A DNA stretch of 64,000 nt from Streptococcus suis (GTDB taxonomy: Bacteria > Bacillota > Bacilli > Lactobacillales > Streptococcaceae): assembly GCA_002831545.1 (NCBI GenBank), contig CP025095.1:1736001-1800000 (forward strand), read 5' to 3'. Position numbers and translations under genes: made by a program. The stretch's first letter is position 1; every line of letters starts with the position of its first letter. The notes under the pieces are model-generated. The model made no database searches. It saw nothing but the letters and a program-made list of their open reading frames with translations, and was not told the origin of the DNA. Below are positions 45,716 through 53,828 of the stretch, in pieces.

Positions 45716-45788
45716 ATTATACCACAAATCCGAAAACGATTTCAATATTTAATGAAAAGAAATGAAAATCAATTCTTATCCAATACCT
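45716..45788. repeat. 73-bp direct repeat flanking the IS, right copy
   Basis: Identical to 43726-43798. It includes the last 20 nt of queH and a copy of the CBS/ACT promoter, which here points leftward into the 3' end of the IS, antisense to the transposase. Confidence 0.95.
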
Positions 45789-46524
45789 TGAAAGGAATGT
45801 GGGAATAATCTCTGTGCGTTTTTAAAAATTCCAAGGCTTCTTTTTTTACCTGTACGAGATTGACACCTTGGGCATTGGCTCCATAGACACAGCCACAATA
45901 GCACTGGCGATAAATGTCATACTCTTCACACATTTGAACTGAACGCTGATAGCCTCCATTTTTCTTAAAGTCACTCGGAAGATACTGGGTATCGTATAAT
46001 TTCTGCACCTCAATCCCAACAGCATTGATGGTCTGCGAATTCTTATGTGGACTGATTGTCAAAGCCGAACCAAAATAGTCAAAACCAAGCTCAACTGCCT
46101 TCTCCGCAGTCTTATCCAACCGATAATCATAGCAAACCTTACACCGATCTCCCCCCTCTGGCTCATTGGCAAGATGCTGAGTTTTTTTGAAAAATTCCTG
46201 AGGGCTATAGTCAGCTTCTAGGTAGCCTACCGACTGTCCAGTTTTCTGATTAAATTCTTTGACAAACTGGGCCGTCACGGCTGCCCGCCGCTGGTACTCC
46301 GCCTTTGGATGAATATTGGAATTCGCAAAATAGATGGTTACATCTGCATATTGAGTCAAGTACTCCAATGTATAGGTCGAGCATGGGGCACAACAGACAT
46401 GCATGAGAATGTTCGGTCGAAGCCCAGCTTCCTGCCACGTGCTTGCCATTTTTTGAAACACTTTATCATAGTTAACCTTTTGATTCGGTGATAGAGTCGA
46501 TAAAATCTCTTCAACTTTAATCAT
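45769..46524 (-). CDS. queH: Epoxyqueuosine reductase QueH
   Basis: 251 residues from the ATG at 46524, which has GGAGG 7 nt upstream; a longer frame to 46752 has no RBS and reads into repeat DNA. Cys motifs HVCCAPCSTYT near residue 40 and QCYCGCVYG near the C-terminus match QueH, which makes the last step of queuosine in tRNA. The IS inserted just beyond its stop without damaging it (target duplication covers the last codons). Confidence 0.92.
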   Translation of the reverse strand: MIKVEEILSTLSPNQKVNYDKVFQKMASTWQEAGLRPNILMHVCCAPCSTYTLEYLTQYADVTIYFANSNIHPKAEYQRRAAVTAQFVKEFNQKTGQSVGYLEADYSPQEFFKKTQHLANEPEGGDRCKVCYDYRLDKTAEKAVELGFDYFGSALTISPHKNSQTINAVGIEVQKLYDTQYLPSDFKKNGGYQRSVQMCEEYDIYRQCYCGCVYGANAQGVNLVQVKKEALEFLKTHRDYSHIPFKVLDKN

Positions 46525-46610
46525 ACAAACCTCCAAATATACATTCATTATACTATATTTGAAGACCACTGCATAGATAGCAATAACATGAGAGAACACT
46601 CCCCATTTCC

Positions 46611-47206
46611 ACCTAAAAAGGTACCCCGGACCTTGATATAAAGAAAAACGCCTGCCAGCGTTTCTCATCTCCAACTTAAAACGTGGGGTAACCCACTTAT
46701 AAAGAGGCTGGGCAAAAAGACCAACCTCGCTTCTCAGGGTTCGTGTCAACATCTCAGCGCAGTGGTTGATTGGGTTTAACAGTCCAGTGGACTGTTAAAG
46801 GTTGGAGATAAGATTTGCGAAGCAAATCTCAGCAGTTCGTGTTTTACACTCCAAATCTGACCATTACGACTGATGCGAACAGAGTTCGCTTCATTTCCAA
46901 CCTCCAACAGTCACTACTCTGACTGTTGGAGCTATGCGGGGGTGGGAGTAAAACAGTCAGAGTAGTGACTGTTTCAGCTCAACAACTAGAAATAAAGACT
47001 TGTTGACGAACTCTTTTTTTGACCAGTCGAGTTCTTTCCCGCTCCCATTTCCAACCTAAAAAGGTCCCCCGGACCTTGATATAAAGAAAAACGCCTGCCG
47101 GCGTTTCTCATCTCCAACTTAAAACGTGGGGTAACCCATTTATAAAGAAAACCGCTTACCAGCGGTTCTCATTTCCAACCTAAAAAGGTCCCTCGGACCT
47201 TTTTAG
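46611..47206. repeat. Dispersed structured repeat, copy 2, bounded by 93-bp direct repeats
   Basis: The central part 46704-47047 matches 42534-42986. On each side is a 93-bp direct repeat (46611-46703 and 47054-47147, period 443), each with AAACGC-CTGCCA-GCGTTT and GTGGG-GTAA-CCCAC hairpins and a GGTCC...GGACC stem. The last stem (47182-47203, AAAAAGGTCC...GGACCTTTTTA) is the terminator of livF. Copy 2 lacks the 55-bp tandem. The 46525-46610 stretch has only the queH promoter; no gene is seen in the region. Confidence 0.8.
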
Positions 47207-47913
47207 CCACCCAGATATGCTTTTTTGACTTCTTCTGAGGCGAGGAGTTCTTTTCCTGTTCCTGAGAGGACGACTTTTCCTGTTTCTAGGACGTAGCCAC
47301 GATCTGCGATAGCAAGGGCTTTGTTGGCATTTTGCTCAATCAAGAGGACAGTTGTTCCTTGTTTTTGAATATCTTGGATGATATCAAAAATTTCTTGGAT
47401 AAAGATCGGAGCCAAGCCCATTGATGGTTCATCAAGGAGCAAGAGCTTTGGTTGACTCATTAGGGCACGTCCCATGGCCAACATCTGTTGCTCACCACCT
47501 GAAAGGGTAGCGGCATCTTGGTTCTTACGCTCCTCCAAACGTGGGAAGCGCGCAAAGATCTTTTTCAAGTTTGCTTGGTTTTCTTCACGATTGTTACGAA
47601 GGAAGGCACCCATTTCCAAGTTTTCCATAACAGTCAAGCCTGCAAAGACATGTCGACCTTCTGGAACTTGCGCCAAACCGTCCGCAACGATTTTACGAGC
47701 AGGAACTTTTTGAATCTCATTTCCAAGGAAGGAAATGGTTCCAGCTGATGGACGGACAAGTCCTGAAATAGTACGAAGGATAGAGGTTTTACCAGCACCA
47801 TTAGCACCGATAAGGGTTACAACTTCACCTTCATTAACCTCAAAGCTAACATCTTTAACAGCTTCGATAACACCGTAGTTAACGGAAAGATTTTTTACTT
47901 CTAACATTGCCAT
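47203..47913 (-). CDS. livF: Branched-chain amino-acid ABC transporter, ATPase LivF
   Basis: 236 residues: Walker A GANGAGKTS, signature LSGGEQQM and Walker B LLLLDEPSMGL. LivF and LivG form the ATPase pair of the Leu/Ile/Val importer. ATG overlaps the livG stop by one base, last gene of the livHMGF run. Confidence 0.95.
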   Translation of the reverse strand: MAMLEVKNLSVNYGVIEAVKDVSFEVNEGEVVTLIGANGAGKTSILRTISGLVRPSAGTISFLGNEIQKVPARKIVADGLAQVPEGRHVFAGLTVMENLEMGAFLRNNREENQANLKKIFARFPRLEERKNQDAATLSGGEQQMLAMGRALMSQPKLLLLDEPSMGLAPIFIQEIFDIIQDIQKQGTTVLLIEQNANKALAIADRGYVLETGKVVLSGTGKELLASEEVKKAYLGG

Positions 47914-48677
47914 TAAGCTTCACCTCCAAGGTAGGCTTCAATTACACGCTTATTATTACGAATTTCTTCTGGTGTACCATGGGCAATCAAACGACCGTAC
48001 TCCAATACGTATATCCGCTCCGTTACTTCCATAACCAAGCTCATATCGTGTTCGATCAAGATGATAGTAATGCCAAATTCTTCTTTGATTTTACGGATGA
48101 GTTGGGTCAATTCTGCCGTTTCTTGTGGGTTCATACCAGCCGCTGGCTCATCCAAGAAAAGAATTTTTGGTTCAGTCGCAAGGGCACGAACGATTTCCAA
48201 ACGTCGTTGTTGGCCGTAAGGAAGATTTTTAGCTAATGTATCTGCATCTCCATTCAAATCGAAGATTTTCAAAAGTTCAATCGCTTTTGTTTTCAACGCT
48301 TCTTCATTCTTATAGAATGCTGGAAGACGGAAGAAACTTGCAAATACTTCTGATTTACCATGGTTGCCAAGACCAATCAAGACATTTTCCAAAACGGTCA
48401 TATTTTTGAACAAACGAATGTTCTGGAAAGTACGACCAAGACCAAGCGAAGCAATTTTTGATGGTGCTTTACCGTTCAAAATAGTCCCTGCAAGAGAAAT
48501 TGTCCCCTCGCTTGGCTCATAAACACCTGTTAAGAGGTTGAAAAGAGTCGTTTTACCAGCACCGTTTGGACCGATAAGACCAACCAATTCCCCTTCATGA
48601 AGTTCCATGGTCACGTCACCAACGGCAGTCAGGCCACCGAAGTTCTTGGTTAAATCTTTTACTTCAAGTAATGCCAT
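47913..48677 (-). CDS. livG: Branched-chain amino-acid ABC transporter, ATPase LivG
   Basis: 254 residues: Walker A GPNGAGKTT, signature PYGQQRRLEI, Walker B ILFLDEPAAGM and the LivG C-terminus GTPEEIRNNKRVIEAYLG. Overlaps livM and livF by one base each. Confidence 0.95.
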   Translation of the reverse strand: MALLEVKDLTKNFGGLTAVGDVTMELHEGELVGLIGPNGAGKTTLFNLLTGVYEPSEGTISLAGTILNGKAPSKIASLGLGRTFQNIRLFKNMTVLENVLIGLGNHGKSEVFASFFRLPAFYKNEEALKTKAIELLKIFDLNGDADTLAKNLPYGQQRRLEIVRALATEPKILFLDEPAAGMNPQETAELTQLIRKIKEEFGITIILIEHDMSLVMEVTERIYVLEYGRLIAHGTPEEIRNNKRVIEAYLGGEA

Positions 48678-49624
48678 TACTTAACCTCCTTCTTCTTGAG
48701 TAGAGCCGCTACGCTGAATTCCTTAGTTCCCAAAAGACCTCCAGGACGGAAAATCATCAAGAGAATAAGAGCTAATGAATAGATAATCATTGAAATATCA
48801 GAATAACTCTTGAGGAATACGTTCAAAATACCAAGTACAATGGCTGCTACAAAGGTACCTGTGATAGAGCCCAAACCACCCAATACAATGATAATCAAAA
48901 CGTTAACGGAAGTCATAAAGGCAAAGTCTTTCGGAACAATTGTCCCAACGTATCCTGCATGGAGACCACCTGCAATGGCCGCTGTCATAGCACCAAATAC
49001 GAAAGCTGAAACTTTCATGAAAGTCGGATTGACACCTACAGATTCTGCCGCAATTTCATCCTCACGAACAGAAATTGTAGCACGTCCCATTGGACTACGT
49101 AGGAAGTTAACTGTCACCAAGGTTGTGATGATTACAAAAATATAAACTAAAGGCCAGCTTGTAAAGAGTGGAATAGACATAATACCTGCTGCACCATTCG
49201 TTACACTACCACCATTGATAATTAAAATACGAATAATCTCTGCAACACCAAGGGTCGCAATTGCAAGGTAGTCACCTTTCAAACGCAATGTTGGAAGACC
49301 TACTAAGAGGGCTACTGCACCTGAGATTAACATACCAACAAGCAAGGCAATAGCAAAACCACCATAAGATGGCATCATTTTCCCAAGAATACCTACTGCA
49401 TAAGCACCAATAGCCATAAAACCAGCATGACCAAGTGAAAATTGACCTGAGAAACCAACAATCAAGTTTAAACCAACTGCCAAGATTATCTGAATTCCGA
49501 TTTGCTGAACAATCTGGATGTAGTAAAAATTCAGAATCCCTGCTGATACAAGACCTTGAATAAGTCCAAAACCAGCCAATAAGATAGCCAACCAAATTGC
49601 ATTAACTTTTAAATTTTGCTTCAT
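48677..49624 (-). CDS. livM: Branched-chain amino-acid ABC transporter, permease LivM
   Basis: 315 residues, eight to nine TM segments, with the family motifs GFSGQFSLGHAGFMAIGAY and GGLGSITGTFVAAIVLGIL. Pairs with LivH in the membrane. Confidence 0.94.
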   Translation of the reverse strand: MKQNLKVNAIWLAILLAGFGLIQGLVSAGILNFYYIQIVQQIGIQIILAVGLNLIVGFSGQFSLGHAGFMAIGAYAVGILGKMMPSYGGFAIALLVGMLISGAVALLVGLPTLRLKGDYLAIATLGVAEIIRILIINGGSVTNGAAGIMSIPLFTSWPLVYIFVIITTLVTVNFLRSPMGRATISVREDEIAAESVGVNPTFMKVSAFVFGAMTAAIAGGLHAGYVGTIVPKDFAFMTSVNVLIIIVLGGLGSITGTFVAAIVLGILNVFLKSYSDISMIIYSLALILLMIFRPGGLLGTKEFSVAALLKKKEVK

Positions 49625-49626
49625 GG

Positions 49627-50514
49627 TTACACCTTCTCTTTCACATTTTTACCAAGAATACCACTTGGACGAACAAGGAGTATGATGATTAATACAGCAT
49701 AAACAATCGCATCACGGAAAGTATCCAAACCGATTACATATGTAAATGTTTCAATAATACCGATAACAAATCCACCAAGTGCTGCACCTGGAATAATACC
49801 GATACCGCCCAATACTGCCGCTACAAAGGCTTTCAGACCTGGGGTCATCCCCATCAAAGGTTCAATCTGGTTGTAGTAGAGACCTAGGAGAACACCCGCA
49901 GCACCCGCAAGAGCCGACCCAAGAGCAAAAGTAAAGCTGATTGTACGGTTTACGTTAATCCCCATCAACTGAGCTGCATCGCTATCTACAGAGACCGCAC
50001 GCATGGCTTTCCCCATTTTTGTACGTTTGACAATTAATTGAAGAGCGACCATCAACACAAGCGATACACCAAGAATAATCAACTGTATATTGGTTACAGA
50101 AACTGGGCCAAGGTTAAAGGTCACAGCCTCGATGGCTTGTGGAAAGGCTTTTACGTCTGCTGTAAAAAATTTGACCATAGTGTATTCCAAGAAGAAGGAT
50201 ACACCGATAGCCGTAATCAAAGCTGCTATACGCGTTGAATTACGCAAAGGACGATAGGCTAAAAACTCTATAACGACACCGAGAATAGCCGTCCCTACCA
50301 TCGCTAGAATGAGAGCAACAAAGAAACGCGTTCCACCATCTGCAATAAAAGTTAAATTGTTTAATAGGAAGTACCCCATAAAAGCACCCATCATATACAA
50401 ATCACCATGGGCGAAGTTAATGAGTTTGATAATTCCGTACACCATGGTATAACCAAGGGCCAAAAGGGCATAAACAGAACCAAGAATCAAACCATTGACA
50501 AGTTGTTGAAGCAT
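49627..50514 (-). CDS. livH: Branched-chain amino-acid ABC transporter, permease LivH
   Basis: 295 residues, about eight TM segments; GLILGSVYALLALGYTMVYG, LINFAHGDLYMMGA and VLGGIGIIPGAALGG motifs. It has its own promoter with a CodY-like box, separated from livJ by a terminator. Confidence 0.95.
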   Translation of the reverse strand: MLQQLVNGLILGSVYALLALGYTMVYGIIKLINFAHGDLYMMGAFMGYFLLNNLTFIADGGTRFFVALILAMVGTAILGVVIEFLAYRPLRNSTRIAALITAIGVSFFLEYTMVKFFTADVKAFPQAIEAVTFNLGPVSVTNIQLIILGVSLVLMVALQLIVKRTKMGKAMRAVSVDSDAAQLMGINVNRTISFTFALGSALAGAAGVLLGLYYNQIEPLMGMTPGLKAFVAAVLGGIGIIPGAALGGFVIGIIETFTYVIGLDTFRDAIVYAVLIIILLVRPSGILGKNVKEKV

Positions 50515-50563
50515 AGGTTCACCAATCTTTCTAAATATTTTTCGAGCTCAATAGCATTGTTAC

Positions 50564-50592
50564 ATTATACAAAATTTTCTGAAAATAAGCAA
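50564..50592 (-). promoter_or_regulatory. livH promoter with CodY-like box
   Basis: TATAAT (50569-50564), TTGCTT 17 nt upstream, and in the spacer AATTTTCTGAAAATA (plus, 50573-50587), 14 of 15 to the CodY consensus AATTTTCWGAAAATT. CodY binding would block the promoter when branched-chain amino acids are plentiful. Confidence 0.8.
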
Positions 50593-50682
50593 GTTAGATA
50601 GGGAGTCTAATCATTAATATTACAGAAATTTTAACCAAATTTTATATCCGCATGTATACTATTCTATACATTCTGACAAGTG

Positions 50683-50705
50683 AAAAAGAGGGAATTCCCT
50701 CTTTT
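50683..50705. terminator. Terminator of livJ
   Basis: AAAAAGAGGGAATTCCCTCTTTT, palindromic, with T-run in both senses. Confidence 0.9.
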
Positions 50706-50714
50706 CATCCACTA

Positions 50715-51884
50715 TTAGTCAATAGAGATAGTATCTACAGATGATTCTTCTCCGTTTGTTAAACCAACAACATAAACTGATTTAACGACATTGTGCTCTT
50801 TGTCAACAGACATTGTACCAGTCACACCTTCAAAGTCTTTCAGAGCTGCAAGATTAGCCTTCACTGCTGCTGAATCAGCTGTACCTTTTGCTGCTTCTGC
50901 TGCCATGTAAACTGAGTCGTAAGCTAGAGCTGAGAACATTGATGGCTCTTCATTGTATTCTTTCTTATATGCATCATAGAATGCTTTGGCTTTTTCACTT
51001 GCTGATGTTACAAATGCAGAAAGGTAGTAAACATTTGATGCTGCTGATGCAGTTGCCAATTCAGTAAATTGTGGTGAGTCAAAACCATCTGAACCAAGAA
51101 TTGGTTGATTCAAGCCAAGTCCACGAGCTTGCTTCACAATTGTACCTGTTTCATTGTAGTAACCAGGCATGATGATAGCATCAAATTCCTTATCTTTCAA
51201 TTTTGTCAAAGCAGCTTGGAAATCTTTATCGCCAGAAGCAAATGTGATTTCTGAAACGATTTCTCCTGTGTATGCTTTCTTGAACGCCTCTGCTACACCC
51301 TTACCATAATCAGAAGAGTTGTCAAAGTAAAGCACAACTTTCTTAGCTGACAAGTTTTCAGTAGCGTATTTAGCCATGATTTGACCTTGGTATCCATCTG
51401 TAAAGGTTGCACGGAAGAAGTATTCTTGGACCTCACCTTTATCGTTCACAACCAAGTTTGTTTGAGTTCCTGAAGGAGTAATCATAGGAACACCAGCAGA
51501 TGTCAATGCTGGAATAGAGGCTGCTGAAGCTCCTGATGTAGCTGGGCCAATCACAACGTTTGCCCCTTCACTTGCCAAGCTTGTTGCGACAGTAGCTGCC
51601 TCTGCTGTTTCAGACTTGTTGTCTTTTGTGATAACTTCGATTTTTTTGCCGTCAATACCACCCGCAGCATTGATTTCTTTCACGGCAAGGTTGGCACCTT
51701 TTTCCTCTGTTTGACCATAAGATGAGACAGCACCTGACAACTCCAAGTTGTAGCCGATTTTAAATGTATCACCTACAGAAGAAACTGCGGCTGAAGTATT
51801 GGTTGTCGAAACATTACCACATGCAGCGAGTAGAGCTGCAGAGGCAAATGTAGCAAGCGCTACTGCAAATTTTCTTGTTTTCAT
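50715..51884 (-). CDS. livJ: Branched-chain amino-acid binding lipoprotein LivJ
   Basis: 389 residues: signal peptide with lipobox LLAACGN (Cys about 22), then type I periplasmic-binding fold starting FKIGYNLELSGAVSSYGQ. Captures Leu/Ile/Val at the cell surface. First gene of the cluster with its own terminator, so it can be made in excess over the permease. Confidence 0.95.
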   Translation of the reverse strand: MKTRKFAVALATFASAALLAACGNVSTTNTSAAVSSVGDTFKIGYNLELSGAVSSYGQTEEKGANLAVKEINAAGGIDGKKIEVITKDNKSETAEAATVATSLASEGANVVIGPATSGASAASIPALTSAGVPMITPSGTQTNLVVNDKGEVQEYFFRATFTDGYQGQIMAKYATENLSAKKVVLYFDNSSDYGKGVAEAFKKAYTGEIVSEITFASGDKDFQAALTKLKDKEFDAIIMPGYYNETGTIVKQARGLGLNQPILGSDGFDSPQFTELATASAASNVYYLSAFVTSASEKAKAFYDAYKKEYNEEPSMFSALAYDSVYMAAEAAKGTADSAAVKANLAALKDFEGVTGTMSVDKEHNVVKSVYVVGLTNGEESSVDTISID

Positions 51885-51924
51885 GAAAACTCCTTAAATC
51901 TTTCTTAAATTTTACGATGTATCC

Positions 51925-51953
51925 AATATACTGAATTATCTGAAAATTGTCAA
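51925..51953 (-). promoter_or_regulatory. livJ promoter with CodY box
   Basis: TTGACA (51953-51948), 17-nt spacer, TATATT (51930-51925). The spacer contains AATTTTCAGATAATT (minus, 51948-51934), 14 of 15 to the CodY consensus. Repression by CodY under amino-acid excess is expected. Confidence 0.85.
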
Positions 51954-51975
51954 CAAAAAAAGAAAAAAATTTTAA

Positions 51976-52011
51976 AATAAAAAATTAGCAGGGAATACAT
52001 ACCTGCTAATT
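51976..52011 (-). terminator. Terminator of ylbG
   Basis: Minus strand AATTAGCAGG...CCTGCTAATT then TTTTATTTT. Confidence 0.85.
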
Positions 52012-52015
52012 CCGA

Positions 52016-52288
52016 CTATCCTACAACTGATGGTTCTTCATCTCTCCATAGATTACCTACAAAGTTTTGGTCTAATTCCTTAATGTATGAAGGAATCACT
52101 TTTTTTACAAAACGTTCCTTTTTCAATTTTAATATGGTAGCTTCTACTAGTTCTTGATCCATATACACCAAAACATATCGCAAGCGTTTGGAATGGTAAA
52201 CAATATCTCCATATTGGCTGAGTTTACGCGCATCACGATTGTAGTGTAAATAGACAGTTAAGCAAGTGCGATTTTTCTTCTCAAACAT
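52016..52288 (-). CDS. ylbG: YlbG family protein (DUF2129)
   Basis: 90 residues. The pattern VYLHYNRDARKLSQYGDIVYHSKRLRYVLVYMD is the DUF2129 core. Cytosolic, unknown function. Located between livJ and clpP as in other streptococci. SD GAGGAGA. Confidence 0.88.
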   Translation of the reverse strand: MFEKKNRTCLTVYLHYNRDARKLSQYGDIVYHSKRLRYVLVYMDQELVEATILKLKKERFVKKVIPSYIKELDQNFVGNLWRDEEPSVVG

Positions 52289-52342
52289 GTCTTCTCCTCT
52301 AAAAATTCTCTTTCTATATTATACCGTTTTCAATGATAAATG

Positions 52343-52376
52343 AAAAGCTCCAACTACCTGTAAAAGAGTTGGAGCT
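52343..52376 (-). terminator. Terminator of clpP
   Basis: Minus strand AGCTCCAACT...AGTTGGAGCT then TTTCATTT. Confidence 0.85.
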
Positions 52377-52414
52377 AATAGGAATAGTCAGTACTATTAC
52401 ATATTTGTCACTGC

Positions 52415-53005
52415 TTATTTGACTTTTGTATTGTCCATAATCTGGTCAATAAATCCGTAAGCCAAGGTTTCTTCAGCTGACATCCAGTAATCACGTTCGG
52501 CATCCTTGTGGATTTGTTTCACTGTCTTACCTGAGTTGTCTGCCAAGATTTTTTCTAGCTTATTACGTGTTTTTAATAGGTGTTCTGCAGCAATGGCCAT
52601 ATCCGTTTGCTGAGTACCGCCACCAGTTCCACCCATTGGCTGGTGAATCATGTATTCCGCATTTGGCAACATGAAACGTTTGCCCTTGGCACCGCTTGAC
52701 GCAATGATGGTTCCCATGCTCGCAGCTGTTCCCATAACGATGGTTTGAACATCAGCTTTAATGAAATTCATCGTGTCTACAATGGCAAGACCTGCTGACA
52801 CCGATCCTCCTGGCGTATTAACATAGAGGTAAATATCCTTTGTAGGGTCTTGGGCATCAAGGAAAAGCAATTGTGCAATGATAGAGTTTGCCATGTTGTC
52901 CTCAACTGGTCCTGTCAACATGATAATGCGGTCTTTCAAAAGGCGTGAGTAAATATCATAAGAACGCTCACCACGGCTAGTTTGTTCAATAACTACTGGA
53001 ATCAT
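52415..53005 (-). CDS. clpP: ATP-dependent Clp protease, proteolytic subunit
   Basis: 196 residues. Catalytic Ser in [14 protein letters not shown], His in YMIHQPMGG and a downstream Asp. Forms the 14-mer chamber for ClpC/ClpE/ClpX. Monocistronic; heat-shock regulation is predicted by the CtsR box at its promoter. Confidence 0.97.
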   Translation of the reverse strand: MIPVVIEQTSRGERSYDIYSRLLKDRIIMLTGPVEDNMANSIIAQLLFLDAQDPTKDIYLYVNTPGGSVSAGLAIVDTMNFIKADVQTIVMGTAASMGTIIASSGAKGKRFMLPNAEYMIHQPMGGTGGGTQQTDMAIAAEHLLKTRNKLEKILADNSGKTVKQIHKDAERDYWMSAEETLAYGFIDQIMDNTKVK

Positions 53006-53037
53006 AAAATTACTCCTTTTCGAGATTTTCTGTACTC

Positions 53038-53067
53038 ATTATATATGAATAGTCAAAATTGGTCAAA
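53038..53067 (-). promoter_or_regulatory. clpP promoter with CtsR operator
   Basis: TATAAT at 53043-53038, 17-nt spacer, TTGACC at 53066-53061. The plus strand reads AGTCAAAATTGGTCAAA (53051-53067), two heptads of the CtsR type (RGTCAAA-3nt-RGTCAAA) overlapping the -35. CtsR would repress until heat or protein stress. Confidence 0.85.
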
Positions 53068-53089
53068 TAAAAAACACGATTTCAGGAAA

Positions 53090-53118
53090 TGAAAAAGAAA
53101 CCAGCAGAGCTGATTTCT
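53090..53118 (-). terminator. Terminator of upp
   Basis: Minus strand GAAATCAGC-TCT-GCTGGTTTC then TTTTTC. Confidence 0.8.
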
Positions 53119-53121
53119 TAA

Positions 53122-53751
53122 TTATTTTGTACCGAACAAGCGGTCACCTGCATCTCCCAAACCTGGTACGATGTAGCCTTTTTCATTGAGTTTTTCATCC
53201 AAGGCTGCCGTGTAGATATCAATATCTGGATGTGCTTCTTGAAGAGCTTTTACACCTTCTGGAGCTGAAACAAGAGCAACAAATTTGATATTTGAAGCAC
53301 CACGTTTTTTCAATGAATCAACTGCAAGAATAGCTGAACCACCAGTCGCCAACATTGGATCAACGACAAAAATATGGCGTTGGTCAATGTCGTCAGGTAA
53401 TTTTACGAGGTACTCGACTGGTTGAAGTGTCTCTTCATCACGGTACATACCAATATGACCAACCTTTGCAGCTGGCACAAGGCTAAGCAAGCCGTCAACC
53501 ATACCAACACCTGCACGAAGAATTGGTACAATAGCCAATTTTTTACCGGCAATTTGTTTTTGAACTGTTTTCGTAATTGGTGTTTCAATCTCCACATCTT
53601 CCAGTGGCAAGTCACGCAAAACTTCGTAACCCATTAGCATTGCGATTTCATTTACCAACTCACGAAAATCCTTAGTAGAAGTCGATGTGCGACGAAGGAT
53701 TGACAACTTATGCTGAATGAGTGGGTGTGAAATGACTTGGAATTTACCCAT
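53122..53751 (-). CDS. upp: Uracil phosphoribosyltransferase
   Basis: 209 residues from the ATG at 53751, the standard length; the frame extends to 53784 without need. [17 protein letters not shown] start, [14 protein letters not shown] and [11 protein letters not shown] (PRPP-binding) motifs. Salvages uracil to UMP. Confidence 0.97.
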   Translation of the reverse strand: MGKFQVISHPLIQHKLSILRRTSTSTKDFRELVNEIAMLMGYEVLRDLPLEDVEIETPITKTVQKQIAGKKLAIVPILRAGVGMVDGLLSLVPAAKVGHIGMYRDEETLQPVEYLVKLPDDIDQRHIFVVDPMLATGGSAILAVDSLKKRGASNIKFVALVSAPEGVKALQEAHPDIDIYTAALDEKLNEKGYIVPGLGDAGDRLFGTK

Positions 53752-53828
53752 GATGATAAAACCTCTCTTTTTTGTTTTTTCCATTTTACCAAAAATTCAT
53801 GAAAAAAGCATGGGAAAAGAAAAGGAAT

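Noticed and set aside
45769..46752. 327-aa form of QueH
   Set aside because: The added 76 residues are a read into repeat DNA without RBS; the ATG at 46524 has GGAGG and matches the normal QueH start.
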